In this document: piece after piece, positions 24,401 through 35,851 of the stretch | Layout of the letters: every line of letters begins with the position of its first letter | Numbering within the stretch: the first letter of the stretch is position 1 | Assembly: GCA_963082975.1 (NCBI GenBank) | Contig: OY720346.1 | Coordinates: 69,059,267 to 69,123,266 of the forward strand | DNA: 64,000 nt | From: Labia minor | Lineage: Eukaryota > Arthropoda > Insecta > Dermaptera > Spongiphoridae | Direction of reading: 5' to 3' | Translations under genes and position numbers: made by a program | Notes under the pieces: model-generated | The model's database searches: none | What the model saw: the letters and a program-made list of their open reading frames with translations, nothing else | What the model was told of the DNA's origin: nothing

Positions 24401-24590
24401 CTAATTTAATAAAATCCCTTATTTAGGCGACGGTGTATAATTTTATATTACTAAGGAAGTCGCGAAAAAGATGGAAAATGGCTTCCAAATGGAGATAACG
24501 ACACATGAAATCATTTGTGAGGTGGATATAGAAAAAGTGCTTGCATAGTCATCCCAGATCTTGCCTATCTTTTAGGGGATCTTTCTAGTA
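21464..24590. other. AT-rich DNA, no gene seen
   Basis: About 3.1 kb without a recognisable gene. It holds an AC run near 21477-21486, a TA run at 23511-23527 and a GATAA pentanucleotide array at about 23548-23570. 23800-24560 is moderately less AT-rich. A short frame at 24430-24550 (about 35 codons) is not convincing. Confidence 0.45.
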
Positions 24591-24592
24591 TA

Positions 24593-25057
24593 CGAGGGTG
24601 GGGTGAAAAGTTTCTGGCTTGGCCAAAAAAACGATGTTTTTCAATTTTTTTTTTATTTTATTTTTCAACATTCAAGATAGCTGAGACCTGTACGATGTCA
24701 GCTGAACGTGTGCGAAATATTTTGCACAACCATTTGAACATGGAAAACTGTGAGCAAGATGGGTGCCGCGTTTGCTAACGTTAGACCAAAAACTTCTTCG
24801 AAAAATCATTTCTACCGATAATTTGGCGCTGTAGGCATAATCCAAACGAATTTTTGCGTCGATTCATAAATTTTGATGAGACTTAAATTAAATTAAATTA
24901 CTTATTTAATTAATTAAATTAATTAACTAAATTAGAACACCGTTATGAGGAATGTATCAGTGTTGATGGAGATTATGTTAAAAAATATAGCATAAAAAAA
25001 AAAAATTAAAAACATCGTTTTTCTTGATCTGGCCGGAAACTTTTAACCCCACCCTCG
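24593..25057 (+). pseudogene. Internally deleted mariner (M2)
   Basis: TA flanks perfect-looking ends CGAGGGTGGGGTGAAAAGTT and their inverse. It shows the same transposase relics as M1, now on the plus strand, and the same junction between the VDET region and the C-terminus. Here the filler (AAATTAAATTAAATTA-type) is longer, about 49 bp. M1 and M2 are in opposite orientation, about 3.1 kb apart. Confidence 0.85.
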
Positions 25058-25059
25058 TA

Positions 25060-25724
25060 TATCTATTTCATTTGCCATTTACATAAGATACATATTTTTA
25101 AATTATCTTTATATTTTATAACGAATATATACAAATACACATCGTATAATGGTTATATTTTAAAAAAATGTTTAATTGTAGAATCGATTTACCAATTTAG
25201 GATTTATTTTTACCAGATTCTAGTTTTCGGGATGATAGAAAGATTAAAATTCTAAATTCAATAATAATATCATTAGAATATTTTTTTCTTAAATAATATC
25301 TTTATAATTAGATACTCGGACATTTCCAAATTAAATAATAAATAAAAATAGCGTTATCATTCGTCTCAATTTAAAAAAAAATTAATTAATAATAAATAAT
25401 ATATATAAAAATTTGTTGTTTTTTTTTGTGAAATATCAAAATAGTTAACAAACTAAATAAATTATAAATATGTTTTTTTTTAAATTAGAATATATTATGG
25501 AAATGTAAAATAAATAAATATTATATTTTTGTCAATTTTCACTAAATGAATTTATTTATTTATAAATTCATATTTATGTAAATTAAATTAAAAATTTATG
25601 TAGATATCTTGTAATGGAAAAAAATCGTTAAATGGATTTTGAATTTCATTAATTTTAGGTAAAATTTTCAAATATTCATTGAAAAGGGTTAATTTTTTAT
25701 GATAAAAAGTAATGATTTATATTT
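25060..25724. other. Very AT-rich DNA, no gene seen
   Basis: Nothing recognisable. Confidence 0.4.
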
Positions 25725-25726
25725 TA

Positions 25727-26596
25727 CGAGGTTTGTTCAAAAGAAAATGTGTATTTTGAATTATTTCGAAAAGTATTTATTTATTCATCAATATCCATTT
25801 TGTGTCTCCTTCAAATTAATTCCCCTCAGATATGCACTTATAACAGCGCTTCTTCCGAACGTAGAAGCACTTCTGAAATGCGCTTTGTGGTATGTCCATC
25901 AGCTCATTCTTAGATTCCAACTTTATCACATTAAAGGTGGCAAAACGCTTTCCTTTCATTGGTCTCTTCAGTTTTGGGAATAGGAAAAGTTGCTGGGAGC
26001 CAAATCTGGTGGATACGGTGGTTGAAGCATGATTACGGTGTTGTTTTTGGCCAAAAAGTAACGAACAAGCAATGATGTGTGAGCTGATGTATTATCGTGA
26101 TGCAGAATCTATGATTTGTTTTTCAACAATTTCGATCTTTTGAGCCGTACTTTCACGCAAACGTTGCATAACTTCCTTGTTAACAGTACGACCTATTGTT
26201 AAGAAGTCATGATCCACGACGCCATTGTAATCGAAATAAACAATGAGCAAAACCTTGACATTTGATCGAACATGGTATGCTTTTTTTGCACTTTTTTACC
26301 TCTTGTAAACTTTTTGAAACAAAGTAAACTCGCCAAATGCCACAGTCAACATTTTAAGTGCGTTGGAGAACTTTATTCCATTTCTAACGCAAAATTTAAT
26401 ACAGATTCTTTGATCCATTTAAAAGTAAAAAATCGAAGAACACACAAAAACGTGACCAACTTTTTCAGTTGTCAAAAACAAACTACTAATCCAAAATGGC
26501 TGATAATGTCAAAATATGTGTACCAACAAGACAAAAAAATTTCGATAATCGAATATACACAGCCCGCGAAAATTCTTTTCTTTTGAACAGACCTCG
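25727..26596 (-). pseudogene. Deleted mariner of a second family (M3)
   Basis: TA flanks CGAGGTTTGTTCAAAAGAAA and, inverted, CGAGGTCTGTTCAAAAGAAA. On the minus strand, reading from 26596, the remnant transposase begins MDQRICIKFCVRNGIK, typical of this mariner family. After a large deletion it resumes at VKVLLIVYFDYNGVVDHDFL (second catalytic region), then a stretch resembling PPYPPDLAPSNFFLFPKLK with frameshifts, then KRPMKGKRFATFNVIKLESK and QSAFQKCF. The first catalytic Asp region is missing. At 870 bp versus about 1.3 kb for an intact element, it is a dead copy. Confidence 0.8.
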
Positions 26597-26639
26597 TATA
26601 TATATATATTAATTGAGACTCTAAATATGTTTTACGAGG

Positions 26640-26945
26640 AAAATATAATAAATGTGAGACGGACTATAATACATTAGATCATTAACTGATATACTAGAAA
26701 ATAGATAAAGACATTAACGAGGAATGGAAAAAATGAAAAAATGATCAAAAGAATGTTATGGGACAATTATCTAGGATAGGCCAATTTTTAACCTCAATAT
26801 AATGACTAAATGGGGTGAGTTTCTTCAAATAATAGAGAAGAAAAAAAAATGAACAATATAAATTAATCTTTGTGTTATATTTTGATGTAATTTTCATCTC
26901 TTATTATTTTATTTGAATCTTATTACTGTTAATTAGAATTAATTT
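26640..26945 (-). repeat. LINE 3'-tail-like repeat (family D), inverted copy
   Basis: About 280 bp matching the reverse complement of 35425-35705. Landmarks are GAATGGAAAAAATGAA and ACTAAATGGGGTGAGTTTCT. At 35.4 kb the same sequence follows a degraded LINE ORF, so I read it as that element's 3' untranslated tail. Confidence 0.7.
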
Positions 26946-27466
26946 ATACTGTTGTAAGCGATCAAACTATGGGGCACTTATAATGACCCACGATGACTGT
27001 GAATTGAATTATAAGTAAATTATGGGCGCCAAACTTTGGGTAAATTGACTTTATTCCAGAATACAAAAAAGGGTGTTAAAAAATTTAAGGGAAAGGGAAA
27101 AAAAATGTTACACTTTAATTAATAAAAAAAGGTTAATCAGATTAAATATAAGACATTTAAATTAAAAAAAATAAGATAATGTAATTCAGTATTATTACAT
27201 GGAGTAACAGGAATATTTATCACAGGGTGTGATGATTTATAAAAAAAATTAATTATATCATGGGGCGTAATATAGTTAAAAGCTCATATCGGGATGATAT
27301 GTCTTTTCCAACTGCCAATTCTCAACTGACAAAAATATAAAAACTTGGATGAAGATTGTTCCTCCCCAGAGTCTAAATATTATCTCTATATACATATATT
27401 ACATTTTAACATTAATGCGACAAAATAACTTTGTTAATATAATAACAAAAATAGATAAGTTTACCT

Positions 27467-28121
27467 GTGGCCAGGTCCGAACCGACCGACGGTTTGAAGT
27501 AAATTAATTTCCAGCTACAGAAACAATTTCAAATAATTTTAATATATCTATTAATGTAATAAAAAACAGATATGGATAGAACATAAATATTTTTAATTTT
27601 ATTTAATTTATAATATATATGTAAGACCAGGCTGTGACGTCATGAATAGCTGGATGACGTCATATAATTTTAAATCAAGAAAAAACTAATAAATATGATT
27701 TTCCCGAGGATAAAACCAATACAAAGTGCATGATTCGTGGTGATATATAAAAAAATCTCCTCATGTGAAATTTGGTATGAAAATAACCCTTCCCTTCCTA
27801 TCGTCGATCGCTAATACTACCACTTCCGGTTCACGGATTTGCACCAAAAGTTGATCAATTCATCCCACTGATGCATTAAGTAAATATACCAAATTTCATC
27901 AAAATCGGTTGAGCCGTTCAGGCTGTACACATCTATACGGACGGACGGACAGACGGACAGACGGACAGACGGACAGACGGACAGACGGACGGACAGACAT
28001 CATGCTAAAAATACTTTTTTCTGTTTAGAAAATGCATGATTCGTGGAGATATGTAAAAATCTCCACATGTGAAATTTGGTGTGAAAACAATACCTCCCTT
28101 ACTAGCGTCGGTCGGTAAAAA
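27467..28121 (+). repeat. Repeat family A, complete copy (A2)
   Basis: Full length, with an expanded GGACAGAC tandem array at about 27940-27990 where other copies have one to three units. It includes the CTTCCGGTTCACGG and CCAAATTTCATCAAAATCGG blocks. Confidence 0.85.
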
Positions 28122-28223
28122 ACAAAATAAAATGAATAATAAAAAAAAATATAAAAAAATATAAATACTTTGTCCGTTACACTTTAATTATAATGGTATA
28201 TTGTAGCCTAAACTACATAAAGA

Positions 28224-28636
28224 TAGGGTTGCCATATTTTTTCACGGACCAACCGGGACAGTTCTGTCTATTTTACTTTAGGTTTAGGGATGTCGATTTC
28301 GGGGGGTGGTATGAAAACAGTAATGTAAAAATCACTTAAAATATAGAATAGATAATAAGCATCCATACTTAGTGCAACAAAATTTGCATATATTAAATCA
28401 TTCTTTAATTCTTCCAGCGCTAAAGGTGCTATTACATTTAATATTATAGCCTCACATTTGGTTTTTCCCAATGAAAATTTTGGTTCAAAAAATTTGTATT
28501 AGTGTTACTTGCCAAAACGTTACTAATCTAATAATTTTGCTCAATTATTTCCAAGAAACTGTGCCCTGAATCTAAACCGGGACAATTTCAACAACCGGGC
28601 GGGACGCCGGGCAAACCGGCACGTATGGCAAGTCTA
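28224..28636 (-). mobile_element. Deleted hAT with transposase relic
   Basis: The ends are TAGGGTTGCC and, inverted, TAGACTTGCC. CATAAAGA flanks both sides perfectly (28216-28223 and 28637-28644). On the minus strand 28471-28340 encodes KTKCEAIILNVIAPLALEEL followed by KNDLIYANFVALSMDA, which resembles an N-terminal/catalytic-entry segment of hAT-type transposases. The remainder is deleted. Unlike the plain MITEs here, it therefore keeps a trace of its parent protein. Confidence 0.8.
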
Positions 28637-28644
28637 CATAAAGA

Positions 28645-29567
28645 GGAATAATAATATATAATTTAATTCCGAATCATCTTAAATTAAAATTGATATGAAT
28701 CGAAGTAAAAATCTAATCATTCTATCAATTGTTCAAAGGAATCAAGTATGAATGTTTTTAAAATTCACAGGAAATGTATGCTTTTAGTAAAGCTTCACTA
28801 GCCTTTATTGGAATTGCTAGAAATATGTATATACATTTAAATATATTGACTGGCGGACTAAAAAAAATATCGTGTCGGTGAAAATATAACTTTATTTTTG
28901 GTTTGATATACACGTATATATATATATATAAACTATATAAACATAAAAAGCATCGCTTAACACTCGAGTGAACGTCATCGTTATTTAGCAAATGGAGCGT
29001 GCGATTTGTGTTCCAACTAAAATGGGACAATATGGGAAAGTGTGTTTATGAGGAAGGGGGGGGGGGGTAGGAGGGGGAGGGGGAAGCGAAATAGGCTGAC
29101 TGACTGCTTGTCTAAACCATGTCAACATAACAAACAGACAGACTCTATTAACATTCATTTAATAGTAAATACAATATATAGATTATATAAATTATATATA
29201 GATTTATCAATAAATAATATAATTATAATAATATTTAGCTAGTAGTCAGTTTTGTTTACAATATTTAATTGAATATATAATTAATATCTCCTATTATAAT
29301 TAATTTAAGGAATATATCAATATTAGTTCTTTTTATTTGAAATTCATTATAATATTAATATAATTCCAATTATAAAGGTACATTCTAATAAAAAATATAA
29401 CCAAGATTTTAACGGAAACTTCAATAAAAATATGTCTGAAAGTATAAAGAATTATAAATATATATTCAAGAATTCTAATAATAATTCGGCAAACTCTATT
29501 AAAAATAGTAGTCTAGCAGACATACATAAAAATAAATTAATAAATAAATCTTTGAATAAAACTAATC
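28645..29567. other. AT-rich DNA, no gene seen
   Basis: A poly-G run at about 29056-29066 and a TA run near 28916-28930. No coding signal. Confidence 0.4.
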
Positions 29568-29575
29568 CCTTAAAT

Positions 29576-29852
29576 CAGTGGTTTCCAGCCTTTCTGAACC
29601 TTTTTTTAAAAAAAATTCTTGCGCCTCCCTTAATTCTTGTAATAATCTAATTTCATAAATACTCACATAATATAGTAATTTATTTAATGGACTACAAAAT
29701 CATACATACACATTACACACCCACACACACTCAATTAAGCAAAAACATTATAGATTAATATAGATTTTAGAAAAAAAAATTGGTTCTAATACATTCGCGC
29801 CCCCCTTATAACAGTCAGGGGGGGGGGGCGCCCCACAGGTTTGAAAACGCTG
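29576..29852. mobile_element. hAT MITE with 8-bp target duplication
   Basis: The left end is CAGTGGTTTCCAGCC and the inverted right end is CAGCGTTTTCAAACC. The flanks are CCTTAAAT and CTTTAAAT (7/8). It contains a poly-G run within the right subterminal GGGGCGCC region. Confidence 0.75.
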
Positions 29853-29860
29853 CTTTAAAT

Positions 29861-30669
29861 TATTTATATTAAATTAATATATAAAAAATTAATCTTAAAT
29901 TAAATTAATTAGTTAAATTAATTAATTAATTAAATTAATCTATAATACAGGAATTTTAAATGTATAAAACCTAAATAAAAGAAAAAACCTACTTCAGTAA
30001 AAATATGATAAAAATAAATATATAAATAAACATAATAAAATAAATAAAATAAAATCAGATAATTTAAAACACGATACAAAAATTATAATAGGAACACTAA
30101 AATTCAATATTAATGCTTGAACAAAAGTTGAAAAAAATTTAAATTGACAATTTATACAAGTATATTGATAATATATAGAAATTTAGAGGATAAACATAAA
30201 AATAAATTAATAAATAAATCTATTAATAAAAATAATCTCTTAAAAATAAAGAAATGACAAAAATTTATTCACAAAAGACTTTTTTAATTTGTCATAATGT
30301 TTGATTACATTTGAAGATTTTATATATAACAAAAAACAAACAAAACAACAAATTAATCCTAAAAAGAAGAATTAATTTTAAAAAAATGCAAACTTCTCAT
30401 AATCCACTACTTCAATTTTTAATTTTAATTTATTTTTTCTTTAAATCAACTTTTATTAGAGTTGGTCATTATTATCTTTTATTAATATTTTGTTTATTTC
30501 ATTTTAATTAAATTCATTAATTAAGGGGCTTGGTTACACAATTTTAAAAATTATAAATGAAAATATTGTAAAAATATGTATAAATGAACCATAATAAAGG
30601 CTATAAATAAAAATAAATAATATTAATTAAAAAAATTAATTCCAATATTAAAAATATATTAATTTTAGA
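29861..30669. other. Very AT-rich DNA, no gene seen
   Basis: Repeated AAATAAATTAATAAATAAAT motifs; no coding frame of interest. Confidence 0.4.
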
Positions 30670-30804
30670 TGTGAGGAAAGCCACAAAAGACAAAAAGAAT
30701 TTAAGATAAAATGTAAGAGTGGACCAAAACCTCAAGAAGGTCAATTCTGGTGTCCTCAAGAGACAGAAAACTTCTCCGAGTACCTTCCTTCATTTTCAAA
30801 GTAA
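30670..30804 (+). CDS. Candidate exon, unknown protein
   Basis: A 44-codon frame stopping at TAA (30802-30804) follows TTAATTTTAG, a plausible though short acceptor at 30668. The peptide is polar and cysteine-containing: CEESHKRQKEFKIKCK, then GPKPQEGQFWCPQETENF. Composition is much less AT-rich than on either side, and codons are varied. CAAAGTAACG at the end could alternatively serve as a weak donor. I do not recognise the family. It could be an exon of a long gene with giant introns, or chance. Confidence 0.25.
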   Translation, partial: CEESHKRQKEFKIKCKSGPKPQEGQFWCPQETENFSEYLPSFSK

Positions 30805-31158
30805 CGTAGTTAGTTACTGTAACTTCTAAACATCTCAACCTCTATGGATATAAACCACAATGGAATTAGGTAATAAATAAAGTGCCACCAGAGAAGCCAC
30901 CTTTTTTTCACTGAACATCTGTAATATGAAAAAAATCTCATTTAGGTTTCTTGAAAAATATCTCTATTAAAAATTGCTGCGTGTTATTATTCCACTCGCC
31001 ATATTTCGGCCAAAGTTTATTAATATGGAAATCCGAGTGAAAAATCCCTGGGATTAAAATATCATGTGACTTTTCCTGGGAGGATTTCGTTAAAAGATCA
31101 AGCACGTGGGTGAAAGAGAGAGGAAGGAGAAGGTAAAAAAAAATACAGAGAGAGAAGA

Positions 31159-31175
31159 AGATGATAATAATAATG

Positions 31176-31206
<31 letters not shown>
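31159..31206. repeat. (TAA)n microsatellite
   Basis: AAT/TAA array with two interruptions. Confidence 0.9.
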
Positions 31207-31210
<4 letters not shown>

Positions 31211-31530
31211 TAAATTTTCCGAGTAGAAAAGAGATAGAGGGAAGGGATAGAATTAGAGAATGAATGCGAAAGAAAAAAGAGAGAAACAACAAGAGAAAGG
31301 AAATGAAGAATTTTACTTAAGATTTTTCTAGTTGAAAGGAGTCGTTCATTTTAAGACTCGAGGCAATTTAAAAAAATAAGCAGCACACAGATATACTCTT
31401 ATAGAATATTATATATATATATATATATTTTATTCGTACTTAAAAAAAAATTACTAATGTCTATATTTAGCATTTTTAATATATTATATTTAACAATTTT
31501 GTGTACATATAAAATACGGTGATTATATTG

Positions 31531-32076
31531 AATAGTCATCCAGTCATTGATTTGGATAAAACTTTACCAGTGGATTCCTTTTTTAATTCCGAATAAACTT
31601 TTCTTATGGAATTTTTGCGGGTCACTTCTAGTTTACAAAATAAAAAGGATTAAAGTTTGCCAGATTAGCATATTATGAACCTCGAAATATGATGGCATTA
31701 AGTAATGTTTTATTGACTAATTCACTAATTATTCACTTTTTGCTAATTTTTGTTTTTTTTTTCGGTTCGGTTTATGGATATAGGGAAATTACTTAATTAA
31801 TTAATTTTTTAATTTTTACCGACCGACGATAGTAAGGGAGGTATTGTTTTTATATCTAATCCAGACTAAACCCCCCCCCCCCGAAAATTAATGGAGCCTT
31901 CTGATGGTCAAATAATAAAACATGGAAGCTAAATAGAATATCAATGGATTTATATGCAAAATTTAACCCTTTTTATCTGGTAATCTAGAAGCGACCAGCC
32001 AAAATTGCATAAGAAAAGTTTATTTAGAATTAAAAAAGGAATCCACTGGTAAATCTATCACTGGATGACCATTCAT
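31531..32076. mobile_element. Long-TIR non-autonomous element
   Basis: The first about 110 bp (from TGAATAGTCATCCAGT through CCAGTGGATTCCTTTTTTAA to CACTTCTAGTTTAC) returns inverted at 31983-32073. No protein is encoded. The middle contains a 40-bp piece of family A (31812-31851) and a poly-C run. Confidence 0.7.
31812..31851 (-). repeat. Repeat family A, terminal fragment (A3)
   Basis: TTTTTACCGACCGACGATAG and about 20 bp more match the inverted 3' terminus of family A. Confidence 0.75.
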
Positions 32077-32399
32077 TATAATTAACTAAAATTCTTTAAT
32101 ATATATTATTTAAATGTTTAAATGCCATTAAAAAATAAGTGTAAGTTTATTTTATTAATATAAATTAAATACATATTACAAAAATGAATTTGGTAATAAC
32201 ATTTTATATAAAATAAAAATTTACCTATATCTCTAAGTTTATTTTATTTCAATTCCCATTCACTCTTCTTTAAATATAATTTTTTTATTTTATGGCCCTT
32301 GAATTGCTTTCAGGTGAAATATTAAATAGGTAAAGAATTTTCTTTTTTTTTAAATAAAAGCCACACAATCATTTATATTATTCAAAAATAATTTATTTA

Positions 32400-32830
32400 T
32401 ATTGCATTTGAAAATTCGTATAATGTTTCATGAATGGTGACGATATGGTTAGAGGGTTTGGTGGGATGAATGTCGGAGATATTAGAGTCATTGGAATTAA
32501 AAATTAATTCTTTAACCAAACCGGGTTGTCGTGGAGTCGAATATAAAGAGGGGTGGGTGTATAGAAATGGACTACTGGTGCAAATGGGATGGTGGGAATG
32601 GTTAACTCTAGTGAATTCGAGGTGATTAGGTTACTAAAATGGCGCACGTGTGGAACCCTTGATTGTGTTTTAATAATGAAATACCAATCTCATGGTTGGC
32701 CAGATTGCCTACACAGGTCGAAACCACCCACCGTCCTCTCGACGTCCATCCAGACCTCTCTCATTCCACCCCATCCCCCCTATTTCCCCTCCCATAAAGA
32801 TCTTCTAACCAGTCCTGGAAGAAAACTGCT
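32400..32830. other. GC-richer unique island
   Basis: It contains GGTTAACTCTAGTGAATTCG, GGCGCACGTGTGG (an E-box, CACGTG) and a C-rich tract. A 101-codon open frame (32589-32894) crosses it but resembles no known protein and ends in a low-complexity Phe/Ile/Leu tail. It may be regulatory; the function is unknown. Confidence 0.3.
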
Positions 32831-32960
32831 TGTTTACTATTCCAAGTTATCATTTTTTTATATAATACTTTTCCTTAATAAATCATTGAGTTAACTAAAT
32901 TGGGTTTTAGATACATCAACATACAAAATTTTCAATCAACAGTTTTAATAAAAAATAAAT

Positions 32961-33407
32961 CTGGAGTGTCTTCACTCGACTACCTTGCAAATTTAAATTA
33001 TAGTAGATTATTTTAAGTCTAAATTTAAAAAAAATAATTCTGGTACTTTCAGCGATCAAACTGAAATTCTATATATAGCAGTTTTATACAATTTTTAATC
33101 ATGTGAAAAACTATAAAACATATATCTTTATTTTTACGGTCACTTTAGAGTTAAAAAAAAATGAAAACGTGGTAGGTAATGGTCCTCTTCCGAATAACCT
33201 ACATTTCTCAAAAGATGATAGAAAACTACGAATTTTGAATAATACCCGTGTACTAAATTTAATTATTCTAACTCAAACCGTTTTTGCGTAATGTTGTCTA
33301 CATACACATACACACACATACACAAATATTTTTTTTCAACCTTAGTGAAAATGACTCATCGACCTTCAAAACGTATAAAAACATCAAAATCTCGACATTG
33401 AAAATTG
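32961..33407 (-). mobile_element. Helentron/DINE-like element, reverse copy (H3)
   Basis: It begins, on the plus strand, with CTGGAGTGTCTTCACTCGAC, the inverse of the family 3' hairpin. It then runs through the inverted TTTACGGTCACTTTA and ACCTTCAAAACGTATAAAAA blocks to CTCGACATTGAAAATT. It lacks the ACTATCTCGC 5' end. The next 120 bp (33408-33527) are instead shared, inverted, with 36993-37110 next to copy H4b. Confidence 0.75.
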
Positions 33408-33527
33408 TGTTAAATAGAATTAATATAATATATTCTACTTTTAATATATTTTAACTTAAATTTATTTTTTAGTAAATAATTTGTCATTTGTAGTCTGGAT
33501 ATTAAAATCTTGGGAAATTTTCTCATT
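33408..33527 (-). repeat. Alternative 5' segment of the Helentron-like family
   Basis: The reverse complement matches 36993-37110 (from GAGAAAATTTCCCAAGATTT to ATTCTATTTAA). It adjoins the element body at the same point in both copies. Confidence 0.75.
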
Positions 33528-33530
33528 CTA

Positions 33531-34833
33531 GGGTCCTGTATAAAGTCATAATCCAGCCTACATGATCATAAATAATAAACTACTTTAAATAAAAAGTAAC
33601 TGATCAAAAAAATTAAGGTTTAAAGAATCCGTTGAACGAATCATACAACACCTCTACTCCACTTGGGCGGCCACCGACTTGATAAATGCTCTCTTTCATA
33701 TACATAAATAAAAAAAATATAAAATATAATAACCTACTCTTTTGACTAAACCCCTATTATCAATTTTAAATAATTGTGAAAAGAAAATTTTGTAAAATTC
33801 TTCGTGTTATATTCATTTATTAAAAAACAAAAAAAAAAAAATTTGAAATAAATGAAGATGGGTTTGTCTGTTGGGTTTTTATAAAACCCGAGATTTGTTA
33901 GTAAAATGTCTGGCCATTTGAAAATGGCACAATCCCGGCCAATTTATTAAAACGGATTAAACATTTTAATGGATAGACATTAAACGAGGATGAGATATTA
34001 AAATGATACAGTTTTATATCTCTTATGAAAATAAAATATTCCTCTTTTCATATAATATTGTTTTAATATATCCGATTTTATACAATTTACGAAGGGGCTA
34101 TTCATATTAATAATAAAAAATACATTACTAGATGAATATATAATATATAAAATTTATTTATATAGATGGATTTCAATAAAATGAATTTTTGATGATCTAA
34201 TGAATTTCATTCATTTTCTAAAAAGGAACATAATGAATATAAAAAAAACAAATTCTAAAATAAATAAATAAATAATAATTAAATAAAATACAATGAAACC
34301 ATTTCTTTGAAATTTAAAAAATAAAAAAAAAAAATTATATTTTTTTACTATTTTTGTATGACCCCCCATCTATTACGTGTAATAGACAAGATACTTTCTT
34401 CAAAATTATCCCCTGGGGGATGACCTCGTTTTTTTCTCTATCAAATAAATTTTTCTCAAAGAAGCCATGCTTCCGCTCTTTTGATCAGATAAATATAATT
34501 TCAATAAAACTAGCACAAATTGCAACCAAAAAGAATATAATAAAACTGATGGTAGGTTAGAGCGTTGATTTATTGAATTAAATTCAAATTAGGTAAGAAA
34601 AACAATCTTTTTTAAAAAATAATTCACTAATAATTGAAAAAATTGTTTTTTTTTTCTTTTAATATGGCACCTGTTGTTTATATTATAAAACAATTCAGTT
34701 GATTTAAATGAAAATTGAAAATATTTAGGTATAAATAATATATTTTTGTAAGGGGTATCAAGATCAATAACAATCCAACAAAAGAAGAATATATTTTTTT
34801 TAATATTTATTTATTTAGTAAGATTCCCGTCTT
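33531..34833. other. AT-rich DNA, no gene seen
   Basis: Nothing recognisable. A frame at 34354-34560 has no known motif. Confidence 0.4.
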
Positions 34834-35131
34834 AAGCCCAATTTACAAGGGCTTAGTACTTGCCATTAGTTCAGGGGTGGGCAAATACTTTTAAGCGCGG
34901 GCCAAAATGAAATTTTCAAAATCTCTTCCGGGCCGGAGGACCATATTTCGAAAAAACTAATAAAAAAAATATTTATCTTGTTTTTTTTTTTTAAAAGACA
35001 TATTGAACGAAAAATCAAAATAAGAGCCAACTTTTTCAACGGGCCGGCGGGCGTTCAAAAGGGCCCGTGCTTAAATGTATTTGCCCACCCCTAAACTAAT
35101 GGCAAGTACTAAGCCTTTGTAAATTGGGCTT
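34834..35131. mobile_element. Long-TIR MITE (copy 2)
   Basis: The same family as 17764-18028. The outer ends are AAGCCCAATTTACAAGGGC and their inverse, followed by GCCATTAGTTCAGGGGTGGG and its inverse. Confidence 0.8.
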
Positions 35132-35144
35132 TAGGGTTATAAAA

Positions 35145-35720
35145 TCGGGAAGACAAGACTAGTGGCTAGAATGGGAGAGGAAAAAATGGCGATATTTGTG
35201 GGGAGACCAATTGGGAAACATCCGCTTGGCAGACGAGGTGGGTGGACAATTTAGAAAGGGACATGAAAGAGATGGGAGAAGGTAGGAATTGGATGGTTGT
35301 AAATAGCTCAAGATAGGGACACTTGGAGAAATGTGGTTCCAGTTCCGTAGAGCCACAGAGATAGACATATAAGACCTTCCTCTTTGTGTGGTTTAGGCTA
35401 CAATTTAGCATTATAATTTGCAGAAAAATTTAATTGTAAGTTACAGTAATAATATTCAAGTAAGATAATAAGATATCAAAATTACATCAAAATATAACAC
35501 AAAGATTAATTTATATTTTACAGATTTTTTCTTTTCTATTATTTGAAGAAACTCACCCCATTTAGTCATTATGTTGAGGTTAAATTGGCCTATTCATAGA
35601 TAATTATCCTTTTCCCATAACATTATTTTGATCGTTTCTTCATTTTTTCCATTCCTTGGTAATGACTATGTCTATTTTCTTGCATATCAGTTAATGTCTC
35701 ACGATTATTATATATTTCTC
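35145..35720 (+). pseudogene. Degraded LINE C-terminus and 3' tail
   Basis: Spread over two or three frames, the plus strand reads GRPIGKHPLGRRGG, NLERDMKEMGEGRNWMVV, IAQDRDTWRNVV and IRPSSLCVV before a stop. This series is typical of the region after the RT domain near the C-terminus of several LINE clades. The following about 300 bp match the inverted family D repeat at 26640-26945. Frameshifts and stops show a dead copy. The clade is not determined. Confidence 0.65.
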
Positions 35721-35851
35721 ATCTATTAATAGTCCCATATACTAATCGAGTCCAAGTTTGTCTTTTCTGAATAATAATAATAATAATAGTGTACGTTATG
35801 AAAAAGATAATAGTGAATGATTTAATAGTGAGGGTGAACAATAATAAAAGG

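Noticed and set aside
24430-24550. A frame of about 35 codons ending near 24548
   Set aside because: Too short, with no splice context or homology.
27940-27995. A CRISPR-like array of GGACAGAC units
   Set aside because: Units are contiguous without spacers and lie inside a eukaryotic dispersed repeat; it is a simple tandem array.
32589-32894. A 101-codon frame as a gene
   Set aside because: No recognisable motif; the tail is low complexity. Kept only as part of a GC-richer island.
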